Positions 8,754 through 17,332 of a stretch of DNA of 64,000 nucleotides are shown piece by piece. Source of the DNA: Arenibacter sp. ARW7G5Y1 (GTDB lineage Bacteria > Bacteroidota > Bacteroidia > Flavobacteriales > Flavobacteriaceae); contig NZ_QJJZ01000008.1 in assembly GCF_003201775.1 (NCBI RefSeq), positions 1 through 64,000 of the forward strand, written 5' to 3'. How positions within the stretch are numbered: position 1 is the first letter of the stretch; each line of letters starts with the position of its first letter. A program made the translations under genes and the position numbers. Under the pieces are notes generated by a model, which searched no databases, was not told where the DNA came from, and saw nothing but the letters and a program-made list of their open reading frames with translations.

Positions 8754-10472
8754 ATGCAGATAAAAGAATCTTCAACTATTTATGACGTAATCATAGTTGG
8801 ATCGGGTGCCGGTGGAGGTATGGCAACAAAAGTATTGTCAGAGGCCGGACTAAAAGTGGCCGTGGTGGAAGCGGGTCCATTTTTTGATCCTAAGAACCCT
8901 GAACAGATCACACAGTTAAAATGGCCTTATGAATCACCGCGTAGAGGTGCCAGTACCACAAGGGCCTTTGGGGAATTTGATGCAGCTTATGGTGGTTGGG
9001 AAATTGATGGGGAACCCTATACCCAAAAAAATGGGTCAAAATTTTCGTGGTTTAGGTCGCGTATGTTAGGGGGTAGAACAAATCACTGGGGACGTATCTC
9101 CTTGCGTTTCAGCCAACGCGATTTTAAACACAAGGATATTGATGGTCTTGGGGAAAACTGGCCCATTGGCTATGAAGATGTAAAACCGTATTACGATAAG
9201 GTAGACAAGTTAATTGGTGTTTTTGGATCCAAAGAAGGATTGGAAAACGAGCCGGACGGGTTTTTTCTTCCTGCTCCAAAACCTAGATTGCATGAGCTTT
9301 ATTATATAGATGGGGCCAAGAAATCCAATATACCGGTCATCCCCTCAAGGATGTCCATGGTGACAAAAAAGATCAACAACGATCGCGGGGTCTGTTTTTA
9401 TTGTGGACAATGCAGTAGGTCTTGTCAGATATATGCCGATTTTTCGTCGGGGAGCTGCTTAATTTTCCCTGCTCAAAAAAATGGAGGCCAAATAGACCTT
9501 TTTGTGAACGCAATGGTACGGGAGGTAACTACTAATGATGAAGGTAAGGCCACTGGAGTGCTTTATGTGAACAAGGAGGATCGTAAGGAATATGGATTAA
9601 AGGGGAAAATTGTTGTGCTTGCCGCATCGGCCTGTAGTACTGCAAGAATCCTTTTAAATTCCAAAAGCAAGCAACACCCTGCTGGACTTGGAAACAGTAG
9701 CGGAGTGGTAGGGAAGTACCTTCACGACTCCACTGGGGGTGGAATGACCGGATTTGTCCCAGAACTGATGAATAGAAAGACGTACAACGAAGATGGTGTT
9801 GGAGGGATGCATGTATATACCCCTTGGTGGCTGGACAATAAGAAGCTCGATTTCGCCAGAGGTTATCATATAGAAATATGGGGTGGAATGGGGATGCCAA
9901 GCTACGGTTTCGGCTTTAATCCCAATGCCATGAATGAGTTCTTTGGCGAAAAAGTAGGTGGCTATGGCAATGTCCTTAGGGAGGATGTAAAGAAATATTA
10001 CGGAGCAATGATCGGTTTTGCAGGACGTGGCGAATCTATAGCCATGGAAAGCAACTATTGTGAGATTGACCCGGGAAAGGTGGATGAATTTGGTATTCCA
10101 GTATTGCGCTTTAACTATCAGTGGTCCGATCACGAACGTTTACAAGCCAAGCACATGCAAGAAACCTTTGCGGAAATAATCCACAACATGGGCGGACAGG
10201 TCATAGGGAAACCGGCAGGAAAGGATCGGGATTACGGGTTGCTTAACCCAGGAGAAATAATCCACGAAGTAGGTACCACAAGGATGGGCGATAACCCTAG
10301 AACTTCTGTTGTAAATAAGTGGGAACAAATGCACGATGTGGATAATGTTTTTATTGTTGATGCAGGACCCTTTGTTTCCCAAGCGGATAAGAACCCTACA
10401 TGGACCATCCTGGCCCTGGCCTGGAGAACGTCCGATTATATAATTGAGCAATTGAAAAAACAAAATATCTAG
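8754..10472 (+). CDS. GMC-family FAD oxidoreductase with ferredoxin-like cysteine cluster, copy 1
   Basis: The 572-residue protein has the FAD-binding motif VGSGAGGG near residue 16, the GMC segment LGGRTNHWGRISLRF, and the C-terminal HEVGTTRMGDNP and NPTWTILALAWR segments of the glucose-methanol-choline family. Between them lies C-x2-C-x2-C-x3-C (C214, C217, C220, C224), the spacing of a [4Fe-4S] ferredoxin motif. It has no signal peptide, but the gene 4 bp downstream encodes a small subunit with a Tat-type signal. In the glucose and glucoside-3 dehydrogenases of this type, that subunit carries the catalytic chain across the membrane. Sugar or glycoside oxidation is likely; the exact substrate is unknown. 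No cytochrome c subunit is nearby. Confidence 0.85.
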   Translation: MQIKESSTIYDVIIVGSGAGGGMATKVLSEAGLKVAVVEAGPFFDPKNPEQITQLKWPYESPRRGASTTRAFGEFDAAYGGWEIDGEPYTQKNGSKFSWFRSRMLGGRTNHWGRISLRFSQRDFKHKDIDGLGENWPIGYEDVKPYYDKVDKLIGVFGSKEGLENEPDGFFLPAPKPRLHELYYIDGAKKSNIPVIPSRMSMVTKKINNDRGVCFYCGQCSRSCQIYADFSSGSCLIFPAQKNGGQIDLFVNAMVREVTTNDEGKATGVLYVNKEDRKEYGLKGKIVVLAASACSTARILLNSKSKQHPAGLGNSSGVVGKYLHDSTGGGMTGFVPELMNRKTYNEDGVGGMHVYTPWWLDNKKLDFARGYHIEIWGGMGMPSYGFGFNPNAMNEFFGEKVGGYGNVLREDVKKYYGAMIGFAGRGESIAMESNYCEIDPGKVDEFGIPVLRFNYQWSDHERLQAKHMQETFAEIIHNMGGQVIGKPAGKDRDYGLLNPGEIIHEVGTTRMGDNPRTSVVNKWEQMHDVDNVFIVDAGPFVSQADKNPTWTILALAWRTSDYIIEQLKKQNI

Positions 10473-10476
10473 TATT

Positions 10477-11184
10477 ATGGATAGAAGAAAAAGTATAAAA
10501 TCCATTATCCTTGGTGGTGTAGCGGGTGGATTGGCAATAAATGGATGTAAGCCGGGAACGGAAGGGGAGGCTGGAGCCGCAGAGGCCTTGGTACAGGAAG
10601 AAAAGCATTTCGGGAGGACTCCTGAGGAAAAGGAGCTGCTGAAAAAACTCTACGCGGAACAGTTTTTTAACGAACATGAAATGGCTACTTTAGGAGTGTT
10701 ATGTGCCTTGATTTTACCTGCCAGCGGAACCTATGGTAGTGCTACCGATGCCGGAGTGCCCGATTTTATAGAGTTTATGGCCAAAGATATCCCTGCCTAT
10801 CAAACTCCACTGCAAGGTGGCCTAATGTGGTTGGACCACAAGAGCAATAAAGATTACGGAGTGGAATTTAAGTCCGCAACCGAAACTCAGCAAAAAGAGA
10901 TTTTGGATGCCATTGCATTTCCGGACAAGGAAAATCCGACATACGAGCAACAATTCTTTTCCCTGGTTCGCAATTTAACCGTTACCGGATATTATACTTC
11001 AAAGGAAGGTATTGAAGCGTTGGGGTATAAAGGTAATTCCCCCAATGTTTGGGACGGGGTGCCGGAAGACGTTTTGGCAAAGCATGGAAAATCCTATGAC
11101 CCTGAATGGATTGCCAAATGTGTGGACCAAAGTAAGCGCAACGATATGGCAGAATGGGATGACGAAGGTAATTTGTTGACTTAA
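10477..11184 (+). CDS. Gluconate 2-dehydrogenase subunit 3-like protein (Tat lipoprotein), copy 1
   Basis: This 235-residue protein belongs to the gluconate 2-dehydrogenase subunit 3 family, small non-catalytic partners of GMC dehydrogenases. The N-terminus MDRRKSIKSIILGG resembles a twin-arginine signal (RRKSIK) and is followed by the lipobox AINGC, so the complex should be exported folded and then lipid-anchored. The middle section (FTEHEM-like FNEHEMATL, LMWLDHKSN) and the C-terminal GYKGNSPNVWDGVPEDVL are shared with the second copy at 14032. The 4-bp spacing from the GMC gene implies translational coupling and a stoichiometric complex. Confidence 0.85.
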   Translation: MDRRKSIKSIILGGVAGGLAINGCKPGTEGEAGAAEALVQEEKHFGRTPEEKELLKKLYAEQFFNEHEMATLGVLCALILPASGTYGSATDAGVPDFIEFMAKDIPAYQTPLQGGLMWLDHKSNKDYGVEFKSATETQQKEILDAIAFPDKENPTYEQQFFSLVRNLTVTGYYTSKEGIEALGYKGNSPNVWDGVPEDVLAKHGKSYDPEWIAKCVDQSKRNDMAEWDDEGNLLT

Positions 11185-11217
11185 AAATATTAAGTGATAT
11201 CGAATTATAAATATAGG

Positions 11218-12051
11218 ATGAAGAGATTACAGGTACTATGGCTATTTTTAATAGCCATAGTTTTTTTTGGAAAAGTAAGTGTTACGGCCCAAGAGGTGGG
11301 ATTACAATTGTACAGCCTTAGAAATCAGTTTAAGGAAGATATCCCAAGTACCCTGAAATTGATAAATGACTGGGGTATTACCGTTTTGGAAGGAGGGGAT
11401 AGCTACGGGATGCCCGAGGAGGAGTTTAAGGAACTACTTGCCAAAAATAATTTAAAAATGGTTAGTATAGGTGCCACATTCAACGATTTGGCCATTGCGC
11501 CGGAGGAGGTTGTGAAAAAGGCTAAAAGTTACGGTGCCACCTATGTTATGTGTGCATGGATCCCACACCATGGCAACAATTTTGGTATTGTGGATGCACA
11601 AAAGGCTGTTGAGGTATTCAACAGGGCTGGGAAACTTTTAAGGGAAAAGGGGCTGAAATTGGCGTATCATGCCCATGGATTTGAATTTAGGCCCTATGGT
11701 GATGGTACACTCTTTGATTATATGGCGGAGAATGCCAATTATTTCGATTTTGAAATGGATGTGTATTGGGTACATCACGCAGGTGCAGATCCTATGAAAT
11801 TATTAAAAAAATACCCTTCAAAATTCATTTTAATGCATTTGAAGGATATGGAAAAAGGAACCACTAAAAATAATACGGGCCATGCCGATGTTGAAACAAA
11901 TGTAGTTTTGGGAACTGGGGAGGTGGATATAGCGGGCGTTGTGGCCGAAGCCAAAAGATTGGGCATCAAATATATGTTCATAGAGGACGAGTGTTCCAGG
12001 GTGGTGGACCAAGTGCCAAAGAGTTTAAAGTATTTGGAAGGTTTAAAATAA
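11218..12051 (+). CDS. Exported sugar isomerase/epimerase-like TIM-barrel protein
   Basis: The protein (277 residues from the ATG at 11218) belongs to the xylose-isomerase-like TIM-barrel superfamily. It shows VGLQLYSLRNQF at the start, AYHAHGFEF, FEMDVYWVHHAGADP and LMHLKDME, which supply the usual Glu/Asp/His metal ligands. An in-frame GTG at 11194 gives only eight extra residues and is less likely. The cleavable signal ending VTAQE points to the periplasm, where phosphorylated sugars are not expected, so a free sugar or keto-sugar is the more probable substrate. It follows the GMC/subunit 3 pair within about 35 bp and ends at an intrinsic terminator. I infer that it acts on the product of that dehydrogenase. 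Confidence 0.8.
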   Translation: MKRLQVLWLFLIAIVFFGKVSVTAQEVGLQLYSLRNQFKEDIPSTLKLINDWGITVLEGGDSYGMPEEEFKELLAKNNLKMVSIGATFNDLAIAPEEVVKKAKSYGATYVMCAWIPHHGNNFGIVDAQKAVEVFNRAGKLLREKGLKLAYHAHGFEFRPYGDGTLFDYMAENANYFDFEMDVYWVHHAGADPMKLLKKYPSKFILMHLKDMEKGTTKNNTGHADVETNVVLGTGEVDIAGVVAEAKRLGIKYMFIEDECSRVVDQVPKSLKYLEGLK

Positions 12052-12079
12052 TCTAGATTTCAATTATTGATATTGCTGA

Positions 12080-12105
12080 AAAAGCCTCCTTTTGGAGGCT
12101 TTTTG
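12080..12105 (+). terminator. Intrinsic terminator after GMC operon 1
   Basis: AAAGCCTCC (12081-12089), a TTTT loop and GGAGGCTTT (12094-12102) form a perfect stem followed by TTG and more T residues. It closes the three-gene unit. Confidence 0.88.
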
Positions 12106-12210
12106 TTTATTCCATGGACTTCCGAAGAAGGAATTGGGCCGTAATTTTATTTGTTGCTTTCGGGGACCTCAAACTTCTAATGACATATTATCAATTATTA
12201 ATGGTTTTAT

Positions 12211-12257
12211 ATCAAAATACATGAATTTTCAGGTTCTTTGGATAAAAAATTCTATTT
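12211..12257 (+). promoter_or_regulatory. Conserved upstream block, copy 2 (GMC operon 2)
   Basis: This is the counterpart of the block at 8658-8700, placed at nearly the same distance from the GMC start codon. The inverted-repeat core CATGAATTTTCAGG is at 12220-12233. Downstream, TTTTAAACTTATATTGAA matches the likely promoter region of copy 1. Co-regulation of both operons is the simplest reading. Confidence 0.55.
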
Positions 12258-12306
12258 TGATTTCGTTTTAAACTTATATTGAAGTTCATTATTAATTCAT
12301 TCCAAT

Positions 12307-14028
12307 ATGCAGATAAAAGAATCCTCAGAAATTTATGATGTAATAATTGTTGGCTCGGGTGCTGGTGGCGGTATGGCCACAAAGCAATTGGCCGACGCCG
12401 GCCTCAATGTTGCGGTAGTAGAGGCCGGTCCATTTTTTGATCCGGCAGATCCGAAAACCATGAATCAGTTAAAATGGAATTACGAATCTCCTAGAAGGGG
12501 AGCAAATACTACTAGGGCATTTGGGGAATTTGATGCTGCTTATGGCGGTTGGGAGATAGAGGGGGAGCCATATACACGTGAGCCTGGTACGGAATTTGAT
12601 TGGTTCCGATCTCACATGTTGGGTGGGCGTACCAATCACTGGGGAAGGATTTCCCTTCGTTTTGGGCCAAAGGATTTTAAGGGGAAGACCAGGGATGGTC
12701 ATGGGGAGGACTGGCCAATTGGGTATGAGGATGTAAAACCATATTATGATAAGGTAGATAAACTAATCGGGGTGTTTGGTACCAATGAAGGACTGGAAAA
12801 TGATCCGGATGGTTTCTTTCTGCCTCCGCCAAAACCAAGATTGCATGAGATTTTTTATATAAATGGGGCAAAAAAGGCGGGAATACCTACTATTCCCGGT
12901 AGACTTTCCATGCTCACCAAAAGAATCAATACAGAACGTGGTGTGTGTTTTTACTGCGGACAATGTTCACGTTCCTGTTCGGTTTATGCCGATTTCTCAT
13001 CCGGGAGTTGTTTAATATTTCCTGCACAAAAAAGCGGGGGCCGAATTAAATTATTCGTCAATTGTGTTGTGAGGGAAGTTACTACCAATGAGGAGGGTAA
13101 GGCAACGGGAGTGTCCTACATCAGTAAGGACGATAGAAAAGAATACAAATTAAGGGGCAAGGTGGTAGTTTTGGCTGCTTCTGCCTGTAGTTCCGCCCGT
13201 ATTCTTTTGAATTCGAAAAGCAAACAACATCCAAACGGCTTGGGAAATAGCAGTGACCTCGTGGGTAAATATTTGCACGATTCCACTGGGGCCAGTAGAG
13301 CCGCTTTTGTACCGGCATTGATGAACAGGAAAGTATCCTATAACGAGGACGGAGTGGGAAGTAACCATGTGTACTCGCCTTGGTGGGGAGATAACTCCAA
13401 GTTGGATTTCCCTAGAGGCTATCATATAGAAGTCGGAGGAGGGATGAAAATGCCTGGTTATGGTTTTAGTTTCAACCCCAATGAATTCAACAAATTCTTT
13501 GGGCTCAAAGTAGGGGGTTATGGGGATAGCTTACGGGATGATGTTAAAAAATATTACGGATCCGTACTAGGGATTGCCGGAAGGGGCGAAGGTATTGCCC
13601 GTAAGGAGAACTATTGTGAAATAGACCCTACCACCGTGGATCAATTTGGCATTCCCGTATTGAAGTTTAATTATAAATGGTCCCAATTTGAGAAAAATCA
13701 GGCCAAGCATATGCAGGACACTTTTGAAGAGATTTTCCACAATATTGGGGCAGAACCTTTAGGGGAAAAGCCTGGTAAGGACCGCGACTATGGACTTGAG
13801 GCGCCCGGACGTATTATTCACGAAGTTGGTACTACCAGAATGGGCAATGATCCCAAAACATCGGTCACTAATAAATTCAATCAATTACACGATGTGGACA
13901 ATGTCTTTATTGTTGATGCGGGACCTTTTACTTCCCAGGCGGATAAGAACTGTACTTGGACTATTTTGGCATTATCTTGGCGAGCCAGTGACTATATTAT
14001 TGAACAATTAAAACAGCAAAATATCTAG
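12307..14028 (+). CDS. GMC-family FAD oxidoreductase with ferredoxin-like cysteine cluster, copy 2
   Basis: This 573-residue protein is a close paralogue of the GMC enzyme at 8754 and aligns along its whole length. It keeps the FAD motif VGSGAGGG, LGGRTNHWGRISLRF, the cysteine cluster C214-x2-C217-x2-C220-x3-C224, HEVGTTRMGNDP and the C-terminal CTWTILALSWR. Divergence is concentrated in the segment around residues 340-400, which in GMC enzymes often lines the substrate pocket. The two copies may therefore differ in substrate (inference). There is no signal peptide; export is probably by the Tat signal of the subunit 3 protein encoded 3 bp downstream. Confidence 0.85.
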   Translation: MQIKESSEIYDVIIVGSGAGGGMATKQLADAGLNVAVVEAGPFFDPADPKTMNQLKWNYESPRRGANTTRAFGEFDAAYGGWEIEGEPYTREPGTEFDWFRSHMLGGRTNHWGRISLRFGPKDFKGKTRDGHGEDWPIGYEDVKPYYDKVDKLIGVFGTNEGLENDPDGFFLPPPKPRLHEIFYINGAKKAGIPTIPGRLSMLTKRINTERGVCFYCGQCSRSCSVYADFSSGSCLIFPAQKSGGRIKLFVNCVVREVTTNEEGKATGVSYISKDDRKEYKLRGKVVVLAASACSSARILLNSKSKQHPNGLGNSSDLVGKYLHDSTGASRAAFVPALMNRKVSYNEDGVGSNHVYSPWWGDNSKLDFPRGYHIEVGGGMKMPGYGFSFNPNEFNKFFGLKVGGYGDSLRDDVKKYYGSVLGIAGRGEGIARKENYCEIDPTTVDQFGIPVLKFNYKWSQFEKNQAKHMQDTFEEIFHNIGAEPLGEKPGKDRDYGLEAPGRIIHEVGTTRMGNDPKTSVTNKFNQLHDVDNVFIVDAGPFTSQADKNCTWTILALSWRASDYIIEQLKQQNI

Positions 14029-14031
14029 ACC

Positions 14032-14751
14032 ATGGATAGAAGAAAAAGTATACAGACAATAATTCTAGGTGCCGGTGCATCTGCCTTGGCGTTTCATGGC
14101 TGTAAGACAGATGGACCCGATTCTGCAAAGGAGGCCATAGCCGCAGCCGAAAATACCCATTATTTTGGTCGTACTCCAGAGGAGTTGGAACTTATTGAAA
14201 AATTAAATGCAGAACAGCTTTTTACCGAACACGAAATGGAGACCATTGCGGTATTGAGTACCGTAATACTTCCTCCCAGAGAACCCAATGGAGGGCCGAT
14301 TGAGGCAGAGGTCCCGGAATTTATCGAATTTATGGGCAAGGATATCCCAGAATTGCAGCTTACCCTTAAGGGGGGGTTAATGTGGCTGGATCATAAAAGC
14401 AATACAGATTTTGGAACCGAATTTAAATTGGCTATCCTGGAACAGCAAAAGCAGATATTGGATACCATATGTTATCATGATCCTGATAAATCGTTGGAGA
14501 CGCAACCACTCGAAATACAATTTTTCTATTTGATGCGGGGATTAACTATCTGTGGTTATTATTCCTCCAAAGTAGGAGTCGCCGAACTGGGTTATAAAGG
14601 AAATACACCCAATGTATGGGATGGTGTTCCGGAGGATGTCTTGGAACAACATGGGGTGGCCTACGATCCAGAATGGGTTGCCAAATGTATCGATCAGAGT
14701 ACCAGAAACGAAATCGCTACCTGGGACGAAAATGGCAAGCTGTTGACTTAA
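14032..14751 (+). CDS. Gluconate 2-dehydrogenase subunit 3-like protein (Tat lipoprotein), copy 2
   Basis: This 239-residue paralogue of the protein at 10477 begins MDRRKSIQTIILGAG and has the lipobox AFHGC, again combining a twin-arginine-like signal with a lipid anchor. FTEHEMETI, LMWLDHKSNTDFG and GYKGNTPNVWDGVPEDVL are shared with copy 1. It differs in the acidic linker after the lipobox and in a short insertion near residue 155. It is the second and last gene of this unit, which lacks the isomerase seen in operon 1, and it ends at an intrinsic terminator. Confidence 0.85.
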   Translation: MDRRKSIQTIILGAGASALAFHGCKTDGPDSAKEAIAAAENTHYFGRTPEELELIEKLNAEQLFTEHEMETIAVLSTVILPPREPNGGPIEAEVPEFIEFMGKDIPELQLTLKGGLMWLDHKSNTDFGTEFKLAILEQQKQILDTICYHDPDKSLETQPLEIQFFYLMRGLTICGYYSSKVGVAELGYKGNTPNVWDGVPEDVLEQHGVAYDPEWVAKCIDQSTRNEIATWDENGKLLT

Positions 14752-14814
14752 ATCAATCAATAGTGGCAATAGGGAAGTAATGGTATTTTTTCGCAATCCC
14801 TATTGGAAATATAT

Positions 14815-14840
14815 AAAGGCCTCTTTTTAGGGGCTTTTTT
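14815..14840 (+). terminator. Intrinsic terminator after GMC operon 2
   Basis: AAAGGCCTC and GGGGCTTT pair, including two G-T pairs, across a TTTTTA loop, followed by a run of T residues. It sits about 65 bp after the subunit 3 stop codon. Confidence 0.75.
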
Positions 14841-14906
14841 GTTAATTTGCTGTGGGGAAAAAAGTACCTAGGTGAATTAAAGGATTAACAATTGGCACTG
14901 AAATGT

Positions 14907-15653
14907 ATGAATAGGAAGTGGACAGCTTTTAAGGGAATGGCCATTTTGGCAATAACTTTTTTCTTTGGGTGTAAGGAAATGGTCGTAAACAAAAATTTGA
15001 AAAAGGATGTGGATGCGGAATTGGAGGTCGTGGATTCGTTAATGATCGATGTAGGTAAGAAAGAAGAAGTAATAAAGCCCAAACTAAAATCCCTTGAAGG
15101 CCTGGCCGATACCTTGTTTGTAAGGTTGGCCGATTATAGTGATGATTTTGAATACGATCTGCGCTATGCCACCGATAATAATTTCTTAAAGGAGAAGGTC
15201 TATGATTGTGCCGAATGTTATACTAGGGTCAAAACCGCCAGAGCACTGCTTTTGGCAAACAAAGACTTGATCGGAAAAGGGTATAAAATAAAATTTTTCG
15301 ATTGCTATCGTCCCAATGATGTACAATATAAAATGTGGGCCATTGTCCCCAATCCACAGTATGTGGCCAATCCGGTTAAGGGGTCAATCCATAATAAGGG
15401 TGGTGCCGTAGATATTAGCCTGGTTACTTTGGATGGTGAGGAATTGGATATGGGGACCGATTTTGATTTTTTTGGAAAAAAGGCATACCACGATAATTTG
15501 GATTTACCGCAGTCTATCTTGAACAATAGACTGTTGTTAAAGGAGACCATGGAAAAATATGGTTTCTGGTCCATAAGGACCGAATGGTGGCATTACAATC
15601 TCGGTACCGCATCCAATGACAAAGTGGCCAACTTTAAATGGGATTGTGATTGA
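14907..15653 (+). CDS. D-Ala-D-Ala dipeptidase (VanX/DdpX family), lipoprotein
   Basis: This protein of about 248 residues has the M15D zinc peptidase motifs: SIHNKGGAVDISLV near residues 160-173 (the SxHxxGxAxD zinc site) and EWWHYN near residue 226. YDLRYATDNNFL and FFDCYRP are also typical of VanX-like enzymes, which hydrolyse D-Ala-D-Ala. The ATG at 14907 gives a lipoprotein signal with FFGC; the upstream TTG in the same frame adds five residues without improving it. Because it is exported, a role in salvaging or trimming peptidoglycan peptides is more likely than vancomycin resistance. No vanH or vanA partner is present. Confidence 0.85.
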   Translation: MNRKWTAFKGMAILAITFFFGCKEMVVNKNLKKDVDAELEVVDSLMIDVGKKEEVIKPKLKSLEGLADTLFVRLADYSDDFEYDLRYATDNNFLKEKVYDCAECYTRVKTARALLLANKDLIGKGYKIKFFDCYRPNDVQYKMWAIVPNPQYVANPVKGSIHNKGGAVDISLVTLDGEELDMGTDFDFFGKKAYHDNLDLPQSILNNRLLLKETMEKYGFWSIRTEWWHYNLGTASNDKVANFKWDCD

Positions 15654-15846
15654 AATTGTCTAAGTGATTCCAAGATCTTTTATGTAACTCCATGTAAAAT
15701 CTAGACTATAATAGTCACTTCGACAGAGGCACCTTCAGAAGTACATTAAATACTTGATATTCAGCATATTAATTCGTATTTTAGATAAAACAAAACCCCG
15801 AATATGAGTCTCTAGCTCTAAAAACGGGGTATTATCTTAATTACGT
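15654..15846. other. Spacer with left-end hairpin of the insertion sequence
   Basis: This stretch holds ACCCCG (15795-15800) and CGGGGT (15825-15830) as an inverted repeat close to the transposase start. It also has TCACTTCGACAGAGG near 15716, which resembles dispersed intergenic repeats of flavobacteria. No gene is seen. Confidence 0.4.
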
Positions 15847-17332
15847 ATGTACAATATACGCAGATTCGACAATTTTCAGCACACTTTTTTATTTACATCG
15901 CGCACCGAGCAGTTCGAACTGTTCTTCGATCGCTTTTTGGAGGGAGACCTCGGGAAGATCTATACTGCCGTTCCATGGGAGGAACTGGTACGGACCTTTG
16001 GTCTGGGCGATGCCCGAAAAGGGCCGCTATCGATATTCGGTCCCAAGGGGAAACTGGCCCTGATGTTCCTAAAGCATTATGCCGGATGTTCCGACAGACG
16101 TTTGGTGGAGCAGCTCAACGGTAATATCGATTACCAGTTCTTCTGTGGCATCGATCTTGGGGGCAAGCGTCTGACGAACTATAAGATCGTTAGCGAGATC
16201 CGTTGTGAACTGGCCAAAAAAATGGATATCGATAAGGTCCAACGGGCACTTTTCGGTTCCTGGTCGGCGCACATCGGCGATAAGCATAGTGTAGTGATGG
16301 ATGCGACCTGTTACGAGAGCGAGCTCAGGTACCCCACCAACGAGAAACTTTTATGGGAATCGGTGGATTGGAGCTACCGCCAACTAAAGGCTATCTGTAA
16401 GGCCCTGGGGATAAAGACCCCCCGGACCAAATATCTGAAATGGAAAAGGCGCAACATCTCCTACAGCAAGATGCGGCGCAAGACCAGGTCGAAACGGACC
16501 AGGTTGGACCGCAGCCTCCTCCTGCTCCTTGACAAGATCGATGGCGAGCTGGACAAACTGGAAAAGGGCCATGGACTCCGAATGCCGGAGAGGTACCATC
16601 GGCGCAGGGCAACGATAAGAAAGATATACGAACAACAGCACCGGATCTTCCATACCGGTGAAAAACCGACAGGGCGTATCGTAAGTATCGGCAAGGATTA
16701 TCTCAGGCCGATCGTGCGCGGGAAGGAAATAAAGGCCGTTGAGTTCGGGGCAAAGGTCAACAAGTTCCAGATCGACGGCATCAGCTTCATAGAGCATTTG
16801 AACTTCAATGCCTTCCATGAGGGCAACCGGTTCCAGGATACCATCTTCAGGGTACAGCACCTTACCCGGACCAGGACCAGACTGGCCGGGGCGGATGCCA
16901 TCTATGCCACCAACAAGAACCGCAGCTTCGCCACCAAGTATGGTATAGGGACCGACTTCAAGCGCAAGGGAAGGGCAGGGAAACACGAAGGGCAGCGCAG
17001 ACAGATGGCGGCCATGATAACAAGGAAAGGGCCACGCGACTGGAAGGAAGTTTTGGCAAGGAAAAAGAGCACTACCACCTAAAAAAGATCAAGGCCAGGA
17101 CCAAAGAGACAGAGATCTTGTGGATATTCTTCGGTATCCATACGGCAAATGCCCTGGAGATCGGTAGGCGAATGGCCAGAACACTACAACAAGCGGCATA
17201 ATCCAGGGCGGGTCAAAAGAAATCATGGGATACCTGGCCAAAGGCCCCACCAAAATCGATCCAAGAGCATACCTCCTGTCCAAAAATCAAGATCGGGCAT
17301 AAAAAAATGCCCCTAAATAAAATCTAAGGGCA
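15795..17332 (+). mobile_element. Insertion sequence, IS5/IS1182-like, inactivated by frameshift
   Basis: The region is visibly richer in G and C than its neighbours and carries one transposase. The proposed ends are imperfect inverted copies. The left end reads CTCTAG...GGGGTATT from about 15811; the right end, read on the minus strand from 17332, gives CCTTAG...GGGGCATT with the same internal spacing. Each end also forms its own small hairpin. I could not define a target-site duplication, so the limits are approximate. Confidence 0.5.
15847..17201 (+). pseudogene. DDE transposase, frameshifted
   Basis: The first frame gives 411 residues ending at 17082, with a DUF772-like N-terminal part (LMFLKHYAGCSDRRLVEQL), the first catalytic Asp in VMDATCYES and the second in GADAIYAT. 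The conserved end of the family, ATRLEGSFGKEKEHYHLKK and WIFFGIHTANAL, lies in the -1 frame and runs to TAA at 17199-17201. One base lost near 17020-17024 (for example ACAAAGG to ACAAGG) would restore MITKERATRLEGSFG. The probable catalytic Glu (LEGSFG) is therefore missing from the main product. The rejoined protein would be about 451 residues. A sequencing error cannot be excluded. Confidence 0.75.

Noticed and set aside
14907-15653. Vancomycin resistance gene vanX
   Set aside because: The gene is a lone exported lipoprotein-type dipeptidase without vanH, vanA or vanRS. A cell-wall peptide role is more likely.
16384-16986. 200-codon open frame on the minus strand inside the insertion sequence
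   Set aside because: It is antisense to the transposase, where high GC leaves few stops. Its residue make-up (Gly, Pro, Leu rich, no motif) does not look like a protein.
17021-17035. Programmed -1 frameshift in the transposase at AAAGGGC
   Set aside because: The heptamer is read as AAA GGG C.. in the starting frame, the wrong phase for the X XXY YYZ rule. A one-base loss explains the sequence better.
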